From Henricia sp. BOLD:AAB3569 (Eukaryota; Echinodermata; Asteroidea; Spinulosida; Echinasteridae), in the NCBI GenBank assembly GCA_037783545.1, contig JBBELK010000620.1, positions 124,001-188,000 on the forward strand: a DNA stretch of 64,000 bases. The letters are read 5' to 3'. The stretch's first letter is position 1. Every line of letters starts with the position of its first letter. Both the position numbers and the translations under genes were made by a program. Below are positions 43,682-56,009 of the stretch, piece after piece. Below the pieces are notes generated by a model. That model made no database searches, had not been told where the DNA came from, and saw only the letters and a list, made by a program, of their open reading frames with translations.

Positions 43682-44262
43682 TCATAACGCAGCGATGACT
43701 TCCGTTACTGGCTGCTCGCCAACTCGCGACGATGACCGAGCTTCTGAGTATCCCTCCGATCTCTGTGCGCCGTCATCTTCACCTTTGACCTCATTGTCTC
43801 TCCACGGCATCTCAGATGCAGACTGGTCTTGGCTCTCGTAATCCGAGCCCTCAGCCTCCTTCTCGGCCCCAACCGTCTTGTCCGTTTCTTGGTCGTCCCA
43901 TGACCCATGTTTGCTCGGGTCGTCTGCGAGCTGAACCTCCAGCTGCAAGACGTGTCCTTCTTCCTCATGGTTCACGGTTAGAATTACGCCGTCTTCAGGG
44001 TTGACCTCCTTAACAGGTGTCCTCCTGCTTTCTTTCATGACCTGGCAGGTGTGGTAGCGTATATCGGACGAAGGATGCCTCTTGCAGGCCAGCGACGGGC
44101 CGCATTGACACCGCTGGAAGAAGTCCGTGTGGCGATCTCGTTTCTTGGTGCACAGGTCTCCTTCAACCAAGATGGGTTTGCAGACGCGAGTCCAGAAATG
44201 CTGGGCGCAGCACAAACCATGGCCACACTGGTCGGACGTCTCGCAAACCTCGTCCTCTCGAA
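43682..44262 (-). CDS. DKK: Dickkopf exon 3 (second Cys-rich domain and acidic tail)
   Basis: Acceptor TTTTACAG, phase completed by one base of exon 2. The first 70 residues carry ten cysteines with CCAQHFWTRVCKP. The remainder (HEEEGHVLQLEVQLADDP..., GEDDGAQRSEG, ending VTEVIAAL) is acidic, without cysteine or membrane segment, and ends in TGA. Confidence 0.92.
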
Positions 44263-47200
44263 CTGTAAAAGACACAAAAACAAACCTTTAATAGAGAAAT
44301 GTTTGAAAAATACTGACTTGGCCGAGAATCAAGATCCTTGGTAAAGACTCAACTTGGCGAGGTCTTGGATGGTTATGCAGTCACTGTGGTATATTGGAAA
44401 CTTACAGAATATGATGTTCACAGAATTGTTCAATAAATTTCACAAAAACGTCTCCAGAAAACAGTGCCTCTGGTCTTGGCCTTGGTGTCCTTTTGTAGTC
44501 GTCCTATAGAATTATTGGTTTTGTAATGGAAGTGCCCTCTGAACACATCACAAGTGTCCTTTTTATGCAGGTGCATGACAGTGTTCTTTCAGAGGTGAAA
44601 TTTGATTTTGTTGGATCCGAAGGTCTTTGCATTTCGAGCCTTTATTCGGCCAAGTAAAATAATTTCTTTTTGAAATGTTGAATGCTTCCAGCTTACGTCT
44701 TCTCATGTTGTCTCTCGTGTGTTGCGAGATACTCTCCTCCTCCTCCGCGTCAAACGGTGACGTCTTAGCATAAGACGCATCGTAGCGCAGCTCCTTGGAG
44801 ACGCAGCGGCCCTGGCGGCACACGTTACCATGACAGCACATCCCGTTTCTCTGGCAGCGTCTCCTAGACCGTCGGCAGGGCAGGCAGGATTTGTGGCCCT
44901 CTCCGCCGTGGCAGAAATACTTGCGATCGCACTCGTCGTCGTGGTTACATAACACCTGTGAATTCACGATTAAGAAGTATCTGTCAAGAACAGTACCATC
45001 GCACGTTCCATCACATCCTTCCTAAAAATAAATGTTGCAGTGGATGAAATATTTTATTCTGCATCGGCAAACCAGAAAATAAAGATGTCATCTTGAGAAC
45101 AATTATATTGACCAAAGAAAAAGTGTTCAAACTGTCATCAAAGTTGTGTCTGACCCAAACAGAATCAAGATACATGAGACTACCGTCCAAAGATCACCTG
45201 TCAATCACGTGATTGCGCGCGAACGCGCAAGGGACGACACGTCGAAACGGAACGCAGGGTTCATAGAGAGCGCCCTGGCCTTTTGTTTTGTTGTTTAACG
45301 ACCTGTTTGTTTTGACATTTGTCAGTGGTTGTTTTAAGCGGTTTCTATCAGTTCCGAGGAGGCTTTTAAAACGTCCAACGCCGTGGCACATTCCCCGCGA
45401 AACTCAACCCGTCTGCCGGTGGCCGAGCCGACATACGAAGCCCCTGACTGACCGCACTTCAAAACCTCTGTCGTTGTTTATATCGTATCCACCCAGAAAT
45501 AATGAATGTGTGAAAGTTTGCTGCAGGCAAAATGTGCGTGTGTAAACAGTCGGTTACTTCAGAAGATGGCTCGCTTGACTTTGGTATTTAGTTAGTTAAC
45601 CCGCTTTGGGATATTTCCTCCCAGACCGTATGCTCACTTCTTAGGAAACGAGATGGGAATCCCGGGGACAGAACTGGTTTATAAGGTCCTAAAATAAACA
45701 AAAACAGGATTGTTTTTAGGCCCTGACATAAATAAACAAAAGCGACACCAGCAAGCTTCCGCCTGGATTTATAAAGTACATGTACACTATATAGGGGAAC
45801 TTCGGAGTTCCGAAGATTTCCACCATGACACGCAGCCTTGCACTAGTCCTTTCTTTGCAGAAGTTACGTCCGAATGTTCGTTATTAGGCACGTTTAGATG
45901 CACGTAAAACGCAAACGCGAACGCGAAATGGCTTGAGCACTGGTGATATCTTTAGAAGGTGTAAGAACCAAGGTTCGAATTTTGGACAGGGCAAAAGAGT
46001 TCTCTTGCCACGAAAGTCACCCTTGTAGATTTTTTGTTCGTTTCCACAAAGTAACGAACAAGCTGCCAAAGTATTTCGTGTTCACGTTCGAACGATGCAT
46101 CTAAACTTCCCTATTGTGTTGTGACTGCATGTCCTCTTAATATCATGTACATGTACGAATACAAAACGACCACAAACTCGCCTTTACAACTATCCTTTCC
46201 CCTTCCTTACATGTGTACTTTGCGGTACACGTTTGACAACATCAAGATGGCGCCATTGGTAATCAATGCCGTTACAATCCACCCCTCAATTCCCCCTTTA
46301 TTCGACCAGATGAGACGAGATATGATATGTTCACTAATTACTCCTGTGCAAAGACGTCTCCCTCTGCCGCCAATTCAATAAAGGCTCGTTGTCTTCTTAA
46401 TATCTTACCTCAGGGTCCCAGGGTCAAATTATATATTGGTTCGAGTTGCTTATTAATGATCTTCGTTTTTCTTATTTCGTGACATCTTTAAAATGCCTTG
46501 GGGGAATTCCAATTGCACCGGAGACCCAGTTATACATAAAATAGATGTTTCAGTTTCAATATCTAAACTAGATTTTATAGTTATACCCGTAGACAGTCCA
46601 GCACGTCATGTTCGGGGTGATGGGGTTACGCCCAATATTATCTGTGCGATTCATGCTCAAGTATAAGAATGTTGCGCCCCAACTACAGCACTTAATGTTG
46701 TGACTTCTCAAAAATAATTTAGGAACAGAAATTATGGTACCAAATATTGCTTAGACAGTCATAACTTCTTGAGAATTAATGTTAATTAGGGTTTGTTTTG
46801 CCCTAACCGACATAACTTGGTTAGCACTTTATTCTTGGGTTTCACTTGGCTTGACAACGGTTGCTATCCGCCATTACTGTGTCCATACTATGGCACGCCA
46901 AAGCGAAAAATAATTCAACACTGATCATTTAATGTTGACACATATTTTTGCAAATATTGCGCAAGAAAACAAGTTGGCATGACTTTTAAATGTTGATAGA
47001 CTGTTTGAAACTGGCATACCGTGCTTTTGTTGGCAAGTTTTTAAAAATGTTGAGACTTGTTTTTCGGGGTTGATGGCAAAATTATCAGTGTTGAATATTG
47101 GCGCGCCATACGCGTGACGTTAACAACTATCATATCCGCCATTACTGTGTCCATACTATGGCACGCCAAAGCAAACATAATTAAAGTGTTTCCCCGAGAC

Positions 47201-50200
47201 ACTATGAGAACAACTTCATAGCGTGCTCAGGTGGGATTCGAACCCACGACCTCCTGTATAAGTGTATACGTTTCATGTAAACTTGTCACGCTTATTACAA
47301 AACCAATGCTATGAACGTTTTGTTACCCTTGTCTTTTGTTTTTGTGTACACGTATTAATCATATGTAGCGATTCTTGGATTGGCATGCACAATGTCCCTT
47401 CAGGAGTAACCCAACAACGAAGGGTTGCGACAAGGGGAAACTCAAGGGGTGAGAAGTGTGAATTATGGTGCACAACTGTCCAACAGATGGTCTCTTGTTC
47501 TGAGAAGTCTTGAATGAATAAGGAACCAAAACTTGCCTTGTTTTGCGATCGACATTATAGAACATAATATACGGCAGGAAAGACGGCGTCATGTGACGTC
47601 ATGTTATAGTAACTGTTGGCATTGAAATTCATCACTGTCGCCAGGAATATTGTCGTATAATCGGTTATTGTTTTAAAGATGTGCGTGTCCGATTTTAACT
47701 TCAAAAACACATTTCACTAAAAAATGATTATTTTGTCGATTTGCCAAACATGTTATCGTTGAATGAGATGCCGGATCTCTAAAACACATGATCGAGAAGG
47801 TACAGCAAAAGTTTGTTATATATTTTCAAAGAACAATTGATTTGTTCATGTGAAATCATAAATGACTGGAAAACAGTTAGAAACAGGAGACATTAATAAC
47901 CCGTTGTAACATTTACAATAATTAAAATGTTACTGCAAGAGTTGGCAAGAGAATCCTTACTCAAAGAGTGGATTGCAATGGTAAAAACTCCACATTTTCT
48001 TTCGGGTCTAATAAAGTAGTATTTTTCTGTAGGAAATTGTAAATGTTCTGCAGGAAGTTGTTAATTTTGAAATCGTTTAGGCCTATCTGCAATAAATTGT
48101 CTTAAATTCAGGACAGGATAACACACATTGACTGGACACTCTAACAAAATTTCCAGAATTGTTATGTCCAAAAAAAGCCACGTCGAAAGTAAACAATTTG
48201 TTCACGAGCACGTGGGAAAATGGCGAGCAGAGAAAACACTGGTGAGTGTAATCTAATCCTGGTGTAATTCCCCGGCATTGCAAGGGCGCCGTGCGCTCTC
48301 CGTGGCGGCATTCTCAAAGACGTCTTTTTAAAGCTACACTCTGGCCTGAAGATGGTGAAATCCCAAGCGGATTCACAGGTACACGCGGATGGCTTCAGAT
48401 CTGACCGGGGAATTTCTGTCACACACCTGGGGAGTTTTTCCATTTCTCGGTTTCACGCTCAGAACTCGCAATCCTAGAGCCGCAGCTGATTTATTAATTT
48501 ATTTCAAGATTAGCCGCGGCAGGTGTTTGGCCCGTGCCATCGAAAGCTGTACTCAAAATGCCTCGTTTAGAAACGCGAAAATTTTCTTCAAAGAAGCACA
48601 TTCGATAAACGGCATTGGAATTCAAGATAAGTCTCTTGTGGTATTATATAAGTATTTTTGAAAATACGAACGGGACACGAATGAGCCAATCAAATGCGCC
48701 TCTTTTTCAATTGACCAAAATAAAAATCAAAGTGACCAAAGTCATCCGCAGTTCAAGTAGGCTAATTTGTCTTTCTAAACTTTCGTAACTTTCGTATGGT
48801 CAAGCTTGGACGATGTGAAATACCAGTTTATGAAAATTTGTTTTAATTCGTTCGTCATCCATGGAACATATTTTTGTTAAATATTATTGACTTTTCTGCT
48901 ATTAAATTGGCTTTAGAAAAATCCCTAAGTTTTCGGCTGTATCAAATGCAAGGCCAAAAAGCTATAAGAAAAAGTTGTCCCAAGACAATCTTGAAACGCG
49001 TCCTGAAAGGCATAAACCGTGCGTCCACACTATATACAATCCAGCAGTTAATGTCGGTTTGGTCAAGTTTTTTCGAGTTATAACGTGAAACCGACTCATA
49101 CTACTGCATGGTTAATGCTCGGGATTCGTCGAGAGCAGAAGCTGAAGAAAAAAAGCGTCCCTGCCGCGCGAGGCAATTACGGCAATTTGAAATTAATAAC
49201 TGCTAAACGAGGACCAACTGTGACCCACCCTGTCGGGGACCGTCCACGGGTGATCAGCCAGCAATTGGCAGTAATTACGGGGCCACTATGCCCCCGTGCC
49301 GACAAGGAGGAAAAGAATCTGCCCAACCCCTCCTAGATCCTGACACTAACATTCCGATGGTTAGACGGCGCGCTGTCAGCGGTGCCCCCGCGGGCGAAGC
49401 TAGCTCCGGCTTCCCCTATGATCACAGAGCATTGGTCTACGGTGTTGGAGAGAATGTTGACCCGATCCAGAGGGCAGGATGAAACGCACCAATTGAGGTG
49501 ATCCGCCGGTAAAAAGCCAAGACAATAACACCTACTGATGGGAGATGACAGTCTCCAACGGCTCCTTGAGAAAGCTCTTCACGCTATCCCCACGCGGACA
49601 GCCGCAGAATAACATCTCACAGTTCAAATACCGGAAGGAAATACCGACACGCCTCATTAAAATCGACAAAAGTATCAAGGAATGCGCTCTCGTATTGCGA
49701 TTCTCGGAAAATTATTCCACCACTTAGGAATTCCTCCCAAACGCACCTATCAACCCAAATCCTCATCTGGCAACTAAAAGTCTGGGGGATTTGAAGACTA
49801 ATAAACAAACCAAGCTTGTTGGCGGCCCGATTACCAGCCCAACCCGTCCGTTGTTAAGCCCGTTTAAAGTGGATTGACTGTATTTCTGATTGGTATACTC
49901 TTAAGCCAAAAGGGTCAGTGTTCTCCGTTTCCAAGGATGGCATTTCCCTTGTGAAATTCCGAGACACATCCTCCTCTGCTCAACTGTCATGGTAATCTCT
50001 ACTGGATAAACTGTCCTTGTGAACACTCGGCATCCTTTGACTTTACTTCGTGAAATTACATCACGGGGTAGAGTTTCCACCATTTCCGCAAGGGAATGAC
50101 AATCCTAACATGCCCTCGATCGAGGTCTTACTATCCTAGTCCACAAGATATTACGGTCCACAGCTCTAACACCTCCCGCATGACCCTCAATCGCCCCGCT

Positions 50201-53200
50201 GCCAATATTCTCTCCAGGCTCGATTATTTACCACAACCCCGGCGCACTTTGTACTTGTAACAGGTGGGAAACTGTCCTTGTATCTGGGGAAACCATTCTC
50301 GATCGGAGTCTCCAAGGATTCAAGTACACGTGGTTAGTGCACCTGGGTCGGCAGCCTTTGCCAATAACCAAAATAATATACCATCAAATCCCACAAGTGT
50401 TCTGGATGCAAATTCACCCAAACACGGCGAGAATCCGCTCAAGGTATAGGGGCATTAAAGTACAAAATATTATAAAAATGAAAAAAAGCACTCAGTGGAG
50501 ATGAACGTTTAAAGAAGGCGAGAAAGGAATTAAACAGACACACACAACGTCGAATTGTGGAAATTTCAAAGGTCTTTGTGTCATTTTGCAAAGACCTGAA
50601 GCTTTTTTTCGTGATTTGACATAAACATTCCTACAATAAATATAATTTTTTTTCTGTCCACAAATTGTCCTTTTCTGCAGGAAATTAACTGTATAAGTGG
50701 TTTTAAAAATAAACGCATAGCCTATACTCACTCGCATTTTAGCACCACCAGAATAATGTTTGTGATGCAAGCAATGATTCGGCCAATGCATGGCAAGCAT
50801 GTCAATGCTGACGTCACAAACATGTTTCTACACATGGTCGCGAAAACTTTACCCGATTTGGCATCCAATCGACGCAACACGAACAATGCTGCATTGTATT
50901 GAATTGAATTCCATTGGCTCAGCAGTTTACAGAACATATGCCGTACGGGTGACGAGTTGGCACCGAATGTCTGTCGTGTTGATTTAGCACACTGACTACA
51001 ATTTATGACGTGTCCTTACCGTTTTATGGCTGGCTTTGCATAGTTTGTGCTTCGCGTTTACTTTGGGATTTTGATGATATAGGTCATTCTATATACATTT
51101 TTGGTCCAAATTTTGGGTTGCCCCTGTTACATCTAATGCAAGATTTTGTAAGTTTTTATTTAGAAATTTGCTAAAGATTTAGTACAGGATTTTCTACATG
51201 AATCTGCATTGTTATGCAAGATTTTGTTCATGATCATGACCATCAACAATCTTGACCATTTCATAGAGAACTTCTGTTTAAATTTAAGCACAACTATTTC
51301 ATGTTGAAACTCTTCGTACACCTTTTAAGTCGCACAGTTCTAACCGCCAACACTTTCAGTCACATTTTGTGCGTGAAATCCCTCTTGTTACCGAATTCCA
51401 ATTAAAAACAAAAACTAAACATTGACTTTTGAATATGTATACGGTTTTATACCGTTGTGGTTTGCCAAGAAAAAAAAGAGAAAAAAAAGTTTGAAGGAGA
51501 GAGGAAACTGTGCCTTGCTGTGAATTGTGGACCTCTCACTGCCATACGGTAATAGCGAGCAGGTGCAGCAAGCTACCCCGTAGAGCACGGCACTAGGACC
51601 CATAACACAACCCCTGGGTCAGTGCGCAGAGACTCAGACCTCAATATTTATTCAGCTATGTTGTTTCTTTTCCTCCACCTTGCATGTATATTTGTTAATT
51701 TTCGATTCTAATCGGTGCCCTAGACGAATTATCTTTGAGAAATGATTAGAATTGTCAGGCTTTGAAAACATACTGTGCAAGCTTCATTCACAGATCACCC
51801 AACTTCGAAGCTAATAATACCCTTAAAGTGAAGTTGCAATCGGTTGTCTTGAAAAATTGGCAATGTTGTTCGATGTCAAACGTATATAAGGACAGATAAT
51901 GAACTTCGTTCCATGAAAGCAAAACGAAAATGTCTTAAAGCCAAACCCATAGACGCTATATATTAACGCGTTTGAATGGTTTATTAACCCTGAATCAGAT
52001 CTAAAGACGAGGCTTGACACGCATAAGTAGTCTGGCACCTTTTCAATTAGCAGTTTGTATTCTATAGAACTGATTCAGGGGACACGATTGAACCTTAAAC
52101 GCGTGGATATAATACATTTTCAATTTCCAGTGACCATGAAGAGGAACTAAAAAGTACAAATTTACTATAACTTAAGCTAAAACCAAGTTTGCCTGTTGAT
52201 AACTTAAATGTTTCGATTTTTTATTTATTTATTTTCTTTTATTTATTTATTTACCAACCAAATCGAACAGCGATCGAGTCGCCAATTACAGGACGGCATA
52301 AATCAATGCTAAAGGTATTCTTATGTACAAGGCTGCATGCATGGTTTCCCCTTTCGTGGAATATTTAACGCTTTTGTTATGTTATATTGAGATACGATTT
52401 CAAAGAGGCATTATTTTAAGAAATCCATGCATTTGCGGCAGCCATAACCACAACGTTGTAATGTTCAAAGGTTTGCATCCATGGATGCGGGGGCGTTTCC
52501 TGGAAAAGCAAGGAAAATGCCAGTCCTTGTTGTCTGGTGCTCCGATCCGGCTTCATATGAAACCACTTAGTACCCAGAAAACTGAAAGGTATGGAATGAT
52601 ATGTGCAGTTTTCGTAACCAAGGTAGTACTTGATAAAAAAACAATGGATTCCTGGAGAATTTATATACCTCACTTGTACATTATTATCAATTTCAGCCGG
52701 TTGCCATTTTGTATCAATTTTAATGTTTAAGTGTCCAAAAACAGTGTTCTTGAAGAATATTGTAACACATCTGAATAGAAAGGGTAGTGCACGGCTGGTT
52801 GCTAAAGAGTATTTTTAAAGGGTAAGCCTATATCAAAATGTGCCCCATAACTTGCTCGTTTTGCTGTAACAGTTATTTGACAAAAATCTTACAAACAGTG
52901 CATGTCTACCACTGTGTACGATGTACACGCTGATATCTATCTTACTGTATTACCATATACTGTTTGTATTTAAGCTCATGATTATACGAAAAGGATGCCG
53001 ACAGAGGTGTCAAGACGTCTAGCGGCTTAATGAATAAACATTTATCAATGTTTGTCTATTGTTTTTATTATAAACAAGTCGTGTTATAAGACAGCTGTTG
53101 GTGAACCAGCAAGTTAGACTTATCTTGCTGAATTAACGAAACCTCGACAGTGAATCAAACTCAAACTGTTTGCGTAATAAGTAAAATTTTGTCGGGAAGG

Positions 53201-54244
53201 CCTAGTCGTTTGGAATAGGTATCGAATTGCGGATCTTTTACGATTGAAAAAGGTCCCTGTGGAAATGTGGATATGCTGTAGTTTAAGTAATATGCCATGA
53301 ATTTATGTGGTAACTGTTATAAAGAAATTTACAACTTTCAACAAGCATTCACAGCCCACGTTCGTTTACAAGTTCAATCATTGATTTCTGAAATACGAAT
53401 TCGTTCTTGGTTAAAAATTAAAATGTTCTTAGATCTGAGAATCAGATGCCATGACAGCATCTCCTGTATAATAAATCCACATTTATTTCATACATAATTT
53501 AATAAATAGCGGCTATGGTGACAAAAACACAGCGAGGAATTATTGTTACAACCAGCGTATATAAACATTGCAAATAGAACCAAATCATTGAATATCTGGA
53601 CGTAAAACGATTTACAATCATTAATATCCAGATTTTAATATCCAGATAATCCCAGGTGCAGTACAGATACAACTTTAATGGGAACCAAACAGAATCTCGA
53701 CACGAGAGGTTAAATTACTAATTAGACATATGGCGTACTCATGTTCCTGAATTGTTTTGCACAGGCCAAAGTACAAGGCTCCGGGGACGTTTATTTGAAC
53801 TGAACGGTTCACCTCCGAGACGCACTATTGGGCCCAAGTCAAGACCGACCCATGCCTTACGGGACTTCAGTTGTCGACTCGTGTTTATTTATCAGGTTTG
53901 GGACACACAGGAAGGGAAATACACTGCAAGGGATTTCGACAGATCTGACAGGTTGGTGTAGTTGTAGAATTTGGCGTTAATTTACTTACCAATATTCGTT
54001 GAAATGGATCCCTTCTGGAGGTTCCGGGAGCTCCGGAATCAGCGGAACTGTCCCCATCTTGCGGCCGGCCTTCGCCCCTTGAGCCCCGCCTGTCGCCCCC
54101 TTGTTCACCCGCTTCACGTAGGAGCTCGCGTCTCCGTTCGCGGACGTACACACCGTGGGTTGGCAAGCATACCAACAGCATGAGAAAAGACGCCACCAAA
54201 ATACCCATCTTGCAGAACAAAGTCAATGACAGTTGCGTGAACAT
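43682..54244 (-). CDS. DKK: Dickkopf Wnt antagonist, DKK1/2/4 class (three coding exons)
   Basis: Three in-phase exons give a secreted protein of about 364 residues (386 with the alternative exon-2 acceptor). Exon 1 encodes a signal peptide (GILVASFLMLLVCLPTHG) and a basic Gly/Arg-rich spacer. Exon 2 encodes the first ten-cysteine domain (LCNHDDECDRKYFCHGG... CLPCRRSRRRC, GMCCHGNVC). Exon 3 encodes the second (VCETSDQCGHGLCCAQHFW, VCKPILVEGDLC, FFQRCQCGPSLACKR, TCQ). GLCCA-HFW-CKP-EG-C is the colipase-fold signature by which DKK1/2/4 bind LRP5/6 and block Wnt/beta-catenin signalling. The inter-domain linker is about 40 residues, unlike DKK3. An acidic C-terminal tail of about 115 residues follows the second domain; vertebrate DKK1/2/4 stop there. 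Confidence 0.92.
44697..44955 (-). CDS. DKK: Dickkopf exon 2 (first Cys-rich domain)
   Basis: Ten cysteines in DKK spacing. The start is uncertain: acceptor CACAG before GTGTTATG (44955) or the better pyrimidine-backed TTTTTAG at 45023-45022 (exon from 45021). Both are phase 0. The end is a phase-1 GTAAGC donor that fits exon 3. Confidence 0.85.
45885..46113. mobile_element. MITE with GTTTAGATGCA ends
   Basis: TAGGCACGTTTAGATGCACG and the inverse end CGATGCATCTAAACTTCCCT; subterminal CGCAAACGCGAACGCGAAA. In the first Dickkopf intron. Confidence 0.65.
46865..47172 (+). repeat. Two identical 40-bp direct repeats 268 bases apart
   Basis: TATCCGCCATTACTGTGTCC...CCAAAGC occurs at 46865-46904 and 47133-47172 without a mismatch. 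The space between contains ATTCAACACTGAT and inverted ATCAGTGTTGAAT. Confidence 0.85.
47185..47256 (-). repeat. SINE family B fragment, reversed
   Basis: CTCAGGTGGGATTCGAACCCACGACCTCC with the hairpin CACTATGAG...CTTCATAG; truncated before the A box. Confidence 0.7.
47257..53989. other. First Dickkopf intron, repeat-poor part
   Basis: From about 48.2 to 50.5 kb few repeats and a higher GC content than the surroundings, with no sustained reading frame; a reasonable place for cis-regulatory sequence. Contains a CACGTGGGAA motif (48209-48218: E-box overlapping a Su(H)-type CGTGGGAA) and an ATCAAAG TCF-type core at 48726-48732. Confidence 0.35.
51987..52090. repeat. TIR element with CTGAATCAG ends, copy 2
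   Basis: Shares the ends and TAGTCTGGCACCTTTTCAAT with the element at 1283-1440. Confidence 0.7.
53990..54244 (-). CDS. DKK: Dickkopf exon 1 (signal peptide)
   Basis: ATG at 54244-54242 is in frame with a second ATG at 54208-54206. The second has the stronger context (AAG before ATG, G after) and starts directly at the hydrophobic signal sequence GILVASFLMLLVCL. The rest is Arg/Gly/Glu-rich. Donor GTAAGT after ...RILV-frame, phase 0. Confidence 0.85.
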
Positions 54245-54426
54245 TGTCCAAGGTTCAAAAAGTCCTTGTTTTGCCGAGGATTCACCGCTAGCTGCGAAAT
54301 CCCTTCCGAATCCAGCAAAATGTTTGCGTCCGAACTCAAAGAAATCGCAAGAACTTTGGGCCAGTAACTCCGCAAACTGAAGCTGTCACTGATCGAGGTT
54401 CCCTCCGAAACAGTCGCGTGCTTCAA
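54223..54426 (-). other. Upstream open reading frame overlapping the Dickkopf start
   Basis: A 67-codon frame (MKHATVSEGTSISD...) starts in the putative leader and ends 22 bases past the first Dickkopf ATG in another frame. If it lies in the mRNA it would reduce initiation at the first ATG and favour the second. Confidence 0.35.
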
Positions 54427-54598
54427 CCATAGATCACTGAACAGATGCGTTGACCGTTTTATCTCATCTCGTCAAATACCACCACTGAGTATGTGCAGTA
54501 TAAATGCCTTTGACCTTTTCTAAATTCGCCAAATCACTTTCCAAAACCTCGTACCAATACAAACGCTCTTAACCGATATGATACGTCCTGTACCTCCT

Positions 54599-54605
54599 CT
54601 ATATA
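54599..54605 (-). promoter_or_regulatory. Candidate TATA box of the Dickkopf gene
   Basis: On the minus strand the sequence reads GGGTATATAGAGG, about 355 bases before the first ATG. A start site about 30 bases downstream would give a 5' leader of roughly 330 bases. Position and sequence only; no transcript evidence. Confidence 0.4.
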
Positions 54606-55223
54606 CCCTTCAGGCTGCATAGGCCGCGCCTCTCCGATTCCCTAAGGATTAATTGTATAGCTCAATCATAGCTCACTACCCACCGAAACATTACAAAGGT
54701 GCCGACAAAGGCTCGCCGATAAATGGCTGTTAATTGGCCCGAGCTGGCCGCTCGTCATCCCACGCGTGGTCGGTTCGACAGTACATGCAGTATGGCTATA
54801 GCTAGCTACACATTACGCGCATGCGGCTTGGGGAGTATTGGGGCAGTTACTGTTAGGGTATGCCTTATGTAAACTGTCCCGAACTTAGGGGGCCTTGTCA
54901 CCTACAAAAGACGTTGGAACTTGTTCATCCGTGTTGGAATGTTTGGAGTTCAGTCGAGGATTAAGAAAAAGTCTACATCTGTAAAAGGGGATTACTGTCA
55001 AAGATCCAAGATTATACGGACGATGTCGGTCGTTGCCATGTAATTACAAATTAATCTATTGCATCCATCTTTGGTAGTTGTATTCTGATATTCCATCATG
55101 TTTTGGTCGGCAACGATTTACCATTAAGCTAAAAAAAGAATGATGGGGCGACGAAAGATAAATGGTATTTGTTCGAGGCCCAATTCCATGGAAGTTTTGC
55201 AGAAATATTTGGCAAAATGTGGC

Positions 55224-55300
55224 TATAATAATAATAATAATAGCCAGTTCTTATATAGCGCATTTCAGATCCGACGGATCTCTCAATGCGCTTTTTGCAT
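55224..55300 (-). repeat. Non-LTR retrotransposon or SINE 3' tail, reversed
   Basis: Minus strand GCGCATTGAGAG...GAAATGCGCTATATAAGAAC followed by (ATT)n. A similar AATGCGCTATATAAGATGCC lies at 27968-27988. Confidence 0.6.
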
Positions 55301-55633
55301 TTAATCACCTCAGTAATATCATTCCTTAATCCTTATCACGGTGACCTACCTAGCTAAATAATCAAATCAAAGGCAATGCAAATGATATTTGAGATGGTAT
55401 CATGGTAGCATTTCTTGCTTTGCGTGGAGTAAGATTTTCTGCTCAACAGCTTTATGAAATTGTACCATGTTTTCAAATTAGGCTATAAATTCATGGTTCT
55501 CGGGATAGAATTTTAAACATTGTAATTGATGCGTTTCTTAAAGGCAGTATACATCATTGATAATCTCGAAAATCAGAAATGTTCACAGATTTACGCCTAA
55601 CTTACACAATATAAACATGATGACCGTAGAAAA

Positions 55634-56004
55634 CTTCCCCTGAAATGGTTTTGTCTGAAGTGCTATAGTCTTTGAGACGAAAATTCAATTGAAAACCATT
55701 TCGCCCAAGTGCCATTTCGCCCCAAACCACTTCGCCCGAGTGCCATTTCGCCCCAAATTACTTCGTCCAAACACTACATCGCCCAAATGCCACTTCGCTC
55801 CCAAACCACTTCGTGCACAGGCCGTGGTTCAGGGCGAAATGGTTTAGGGCGAAGTGGTTTTGGGGCGAAATGACTGCAAACCCTTTTTTGACTGTTTTCT
55901 CAAAAGTTAGACGAAGTACGGAGCTGGTTTTTGCTCAGGTTGGTTTTAATCATGCATATCTTCAAGAGATAAAACTATTTGTAACAGTTTACCAATCATG
56001 TAGC
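55634..56004. repeat. CGCCC-array element, copy 2 (inverted)
   Basis: Complement of the element at 7453-7830, with the same flanks and centre (GTGCACAGGCCGTGG) but different numbers and order of CACTTCGCCC/CATTTCGCCC units. Confidence 0.8.
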
Positions 56005-56009
56005 ATTGT

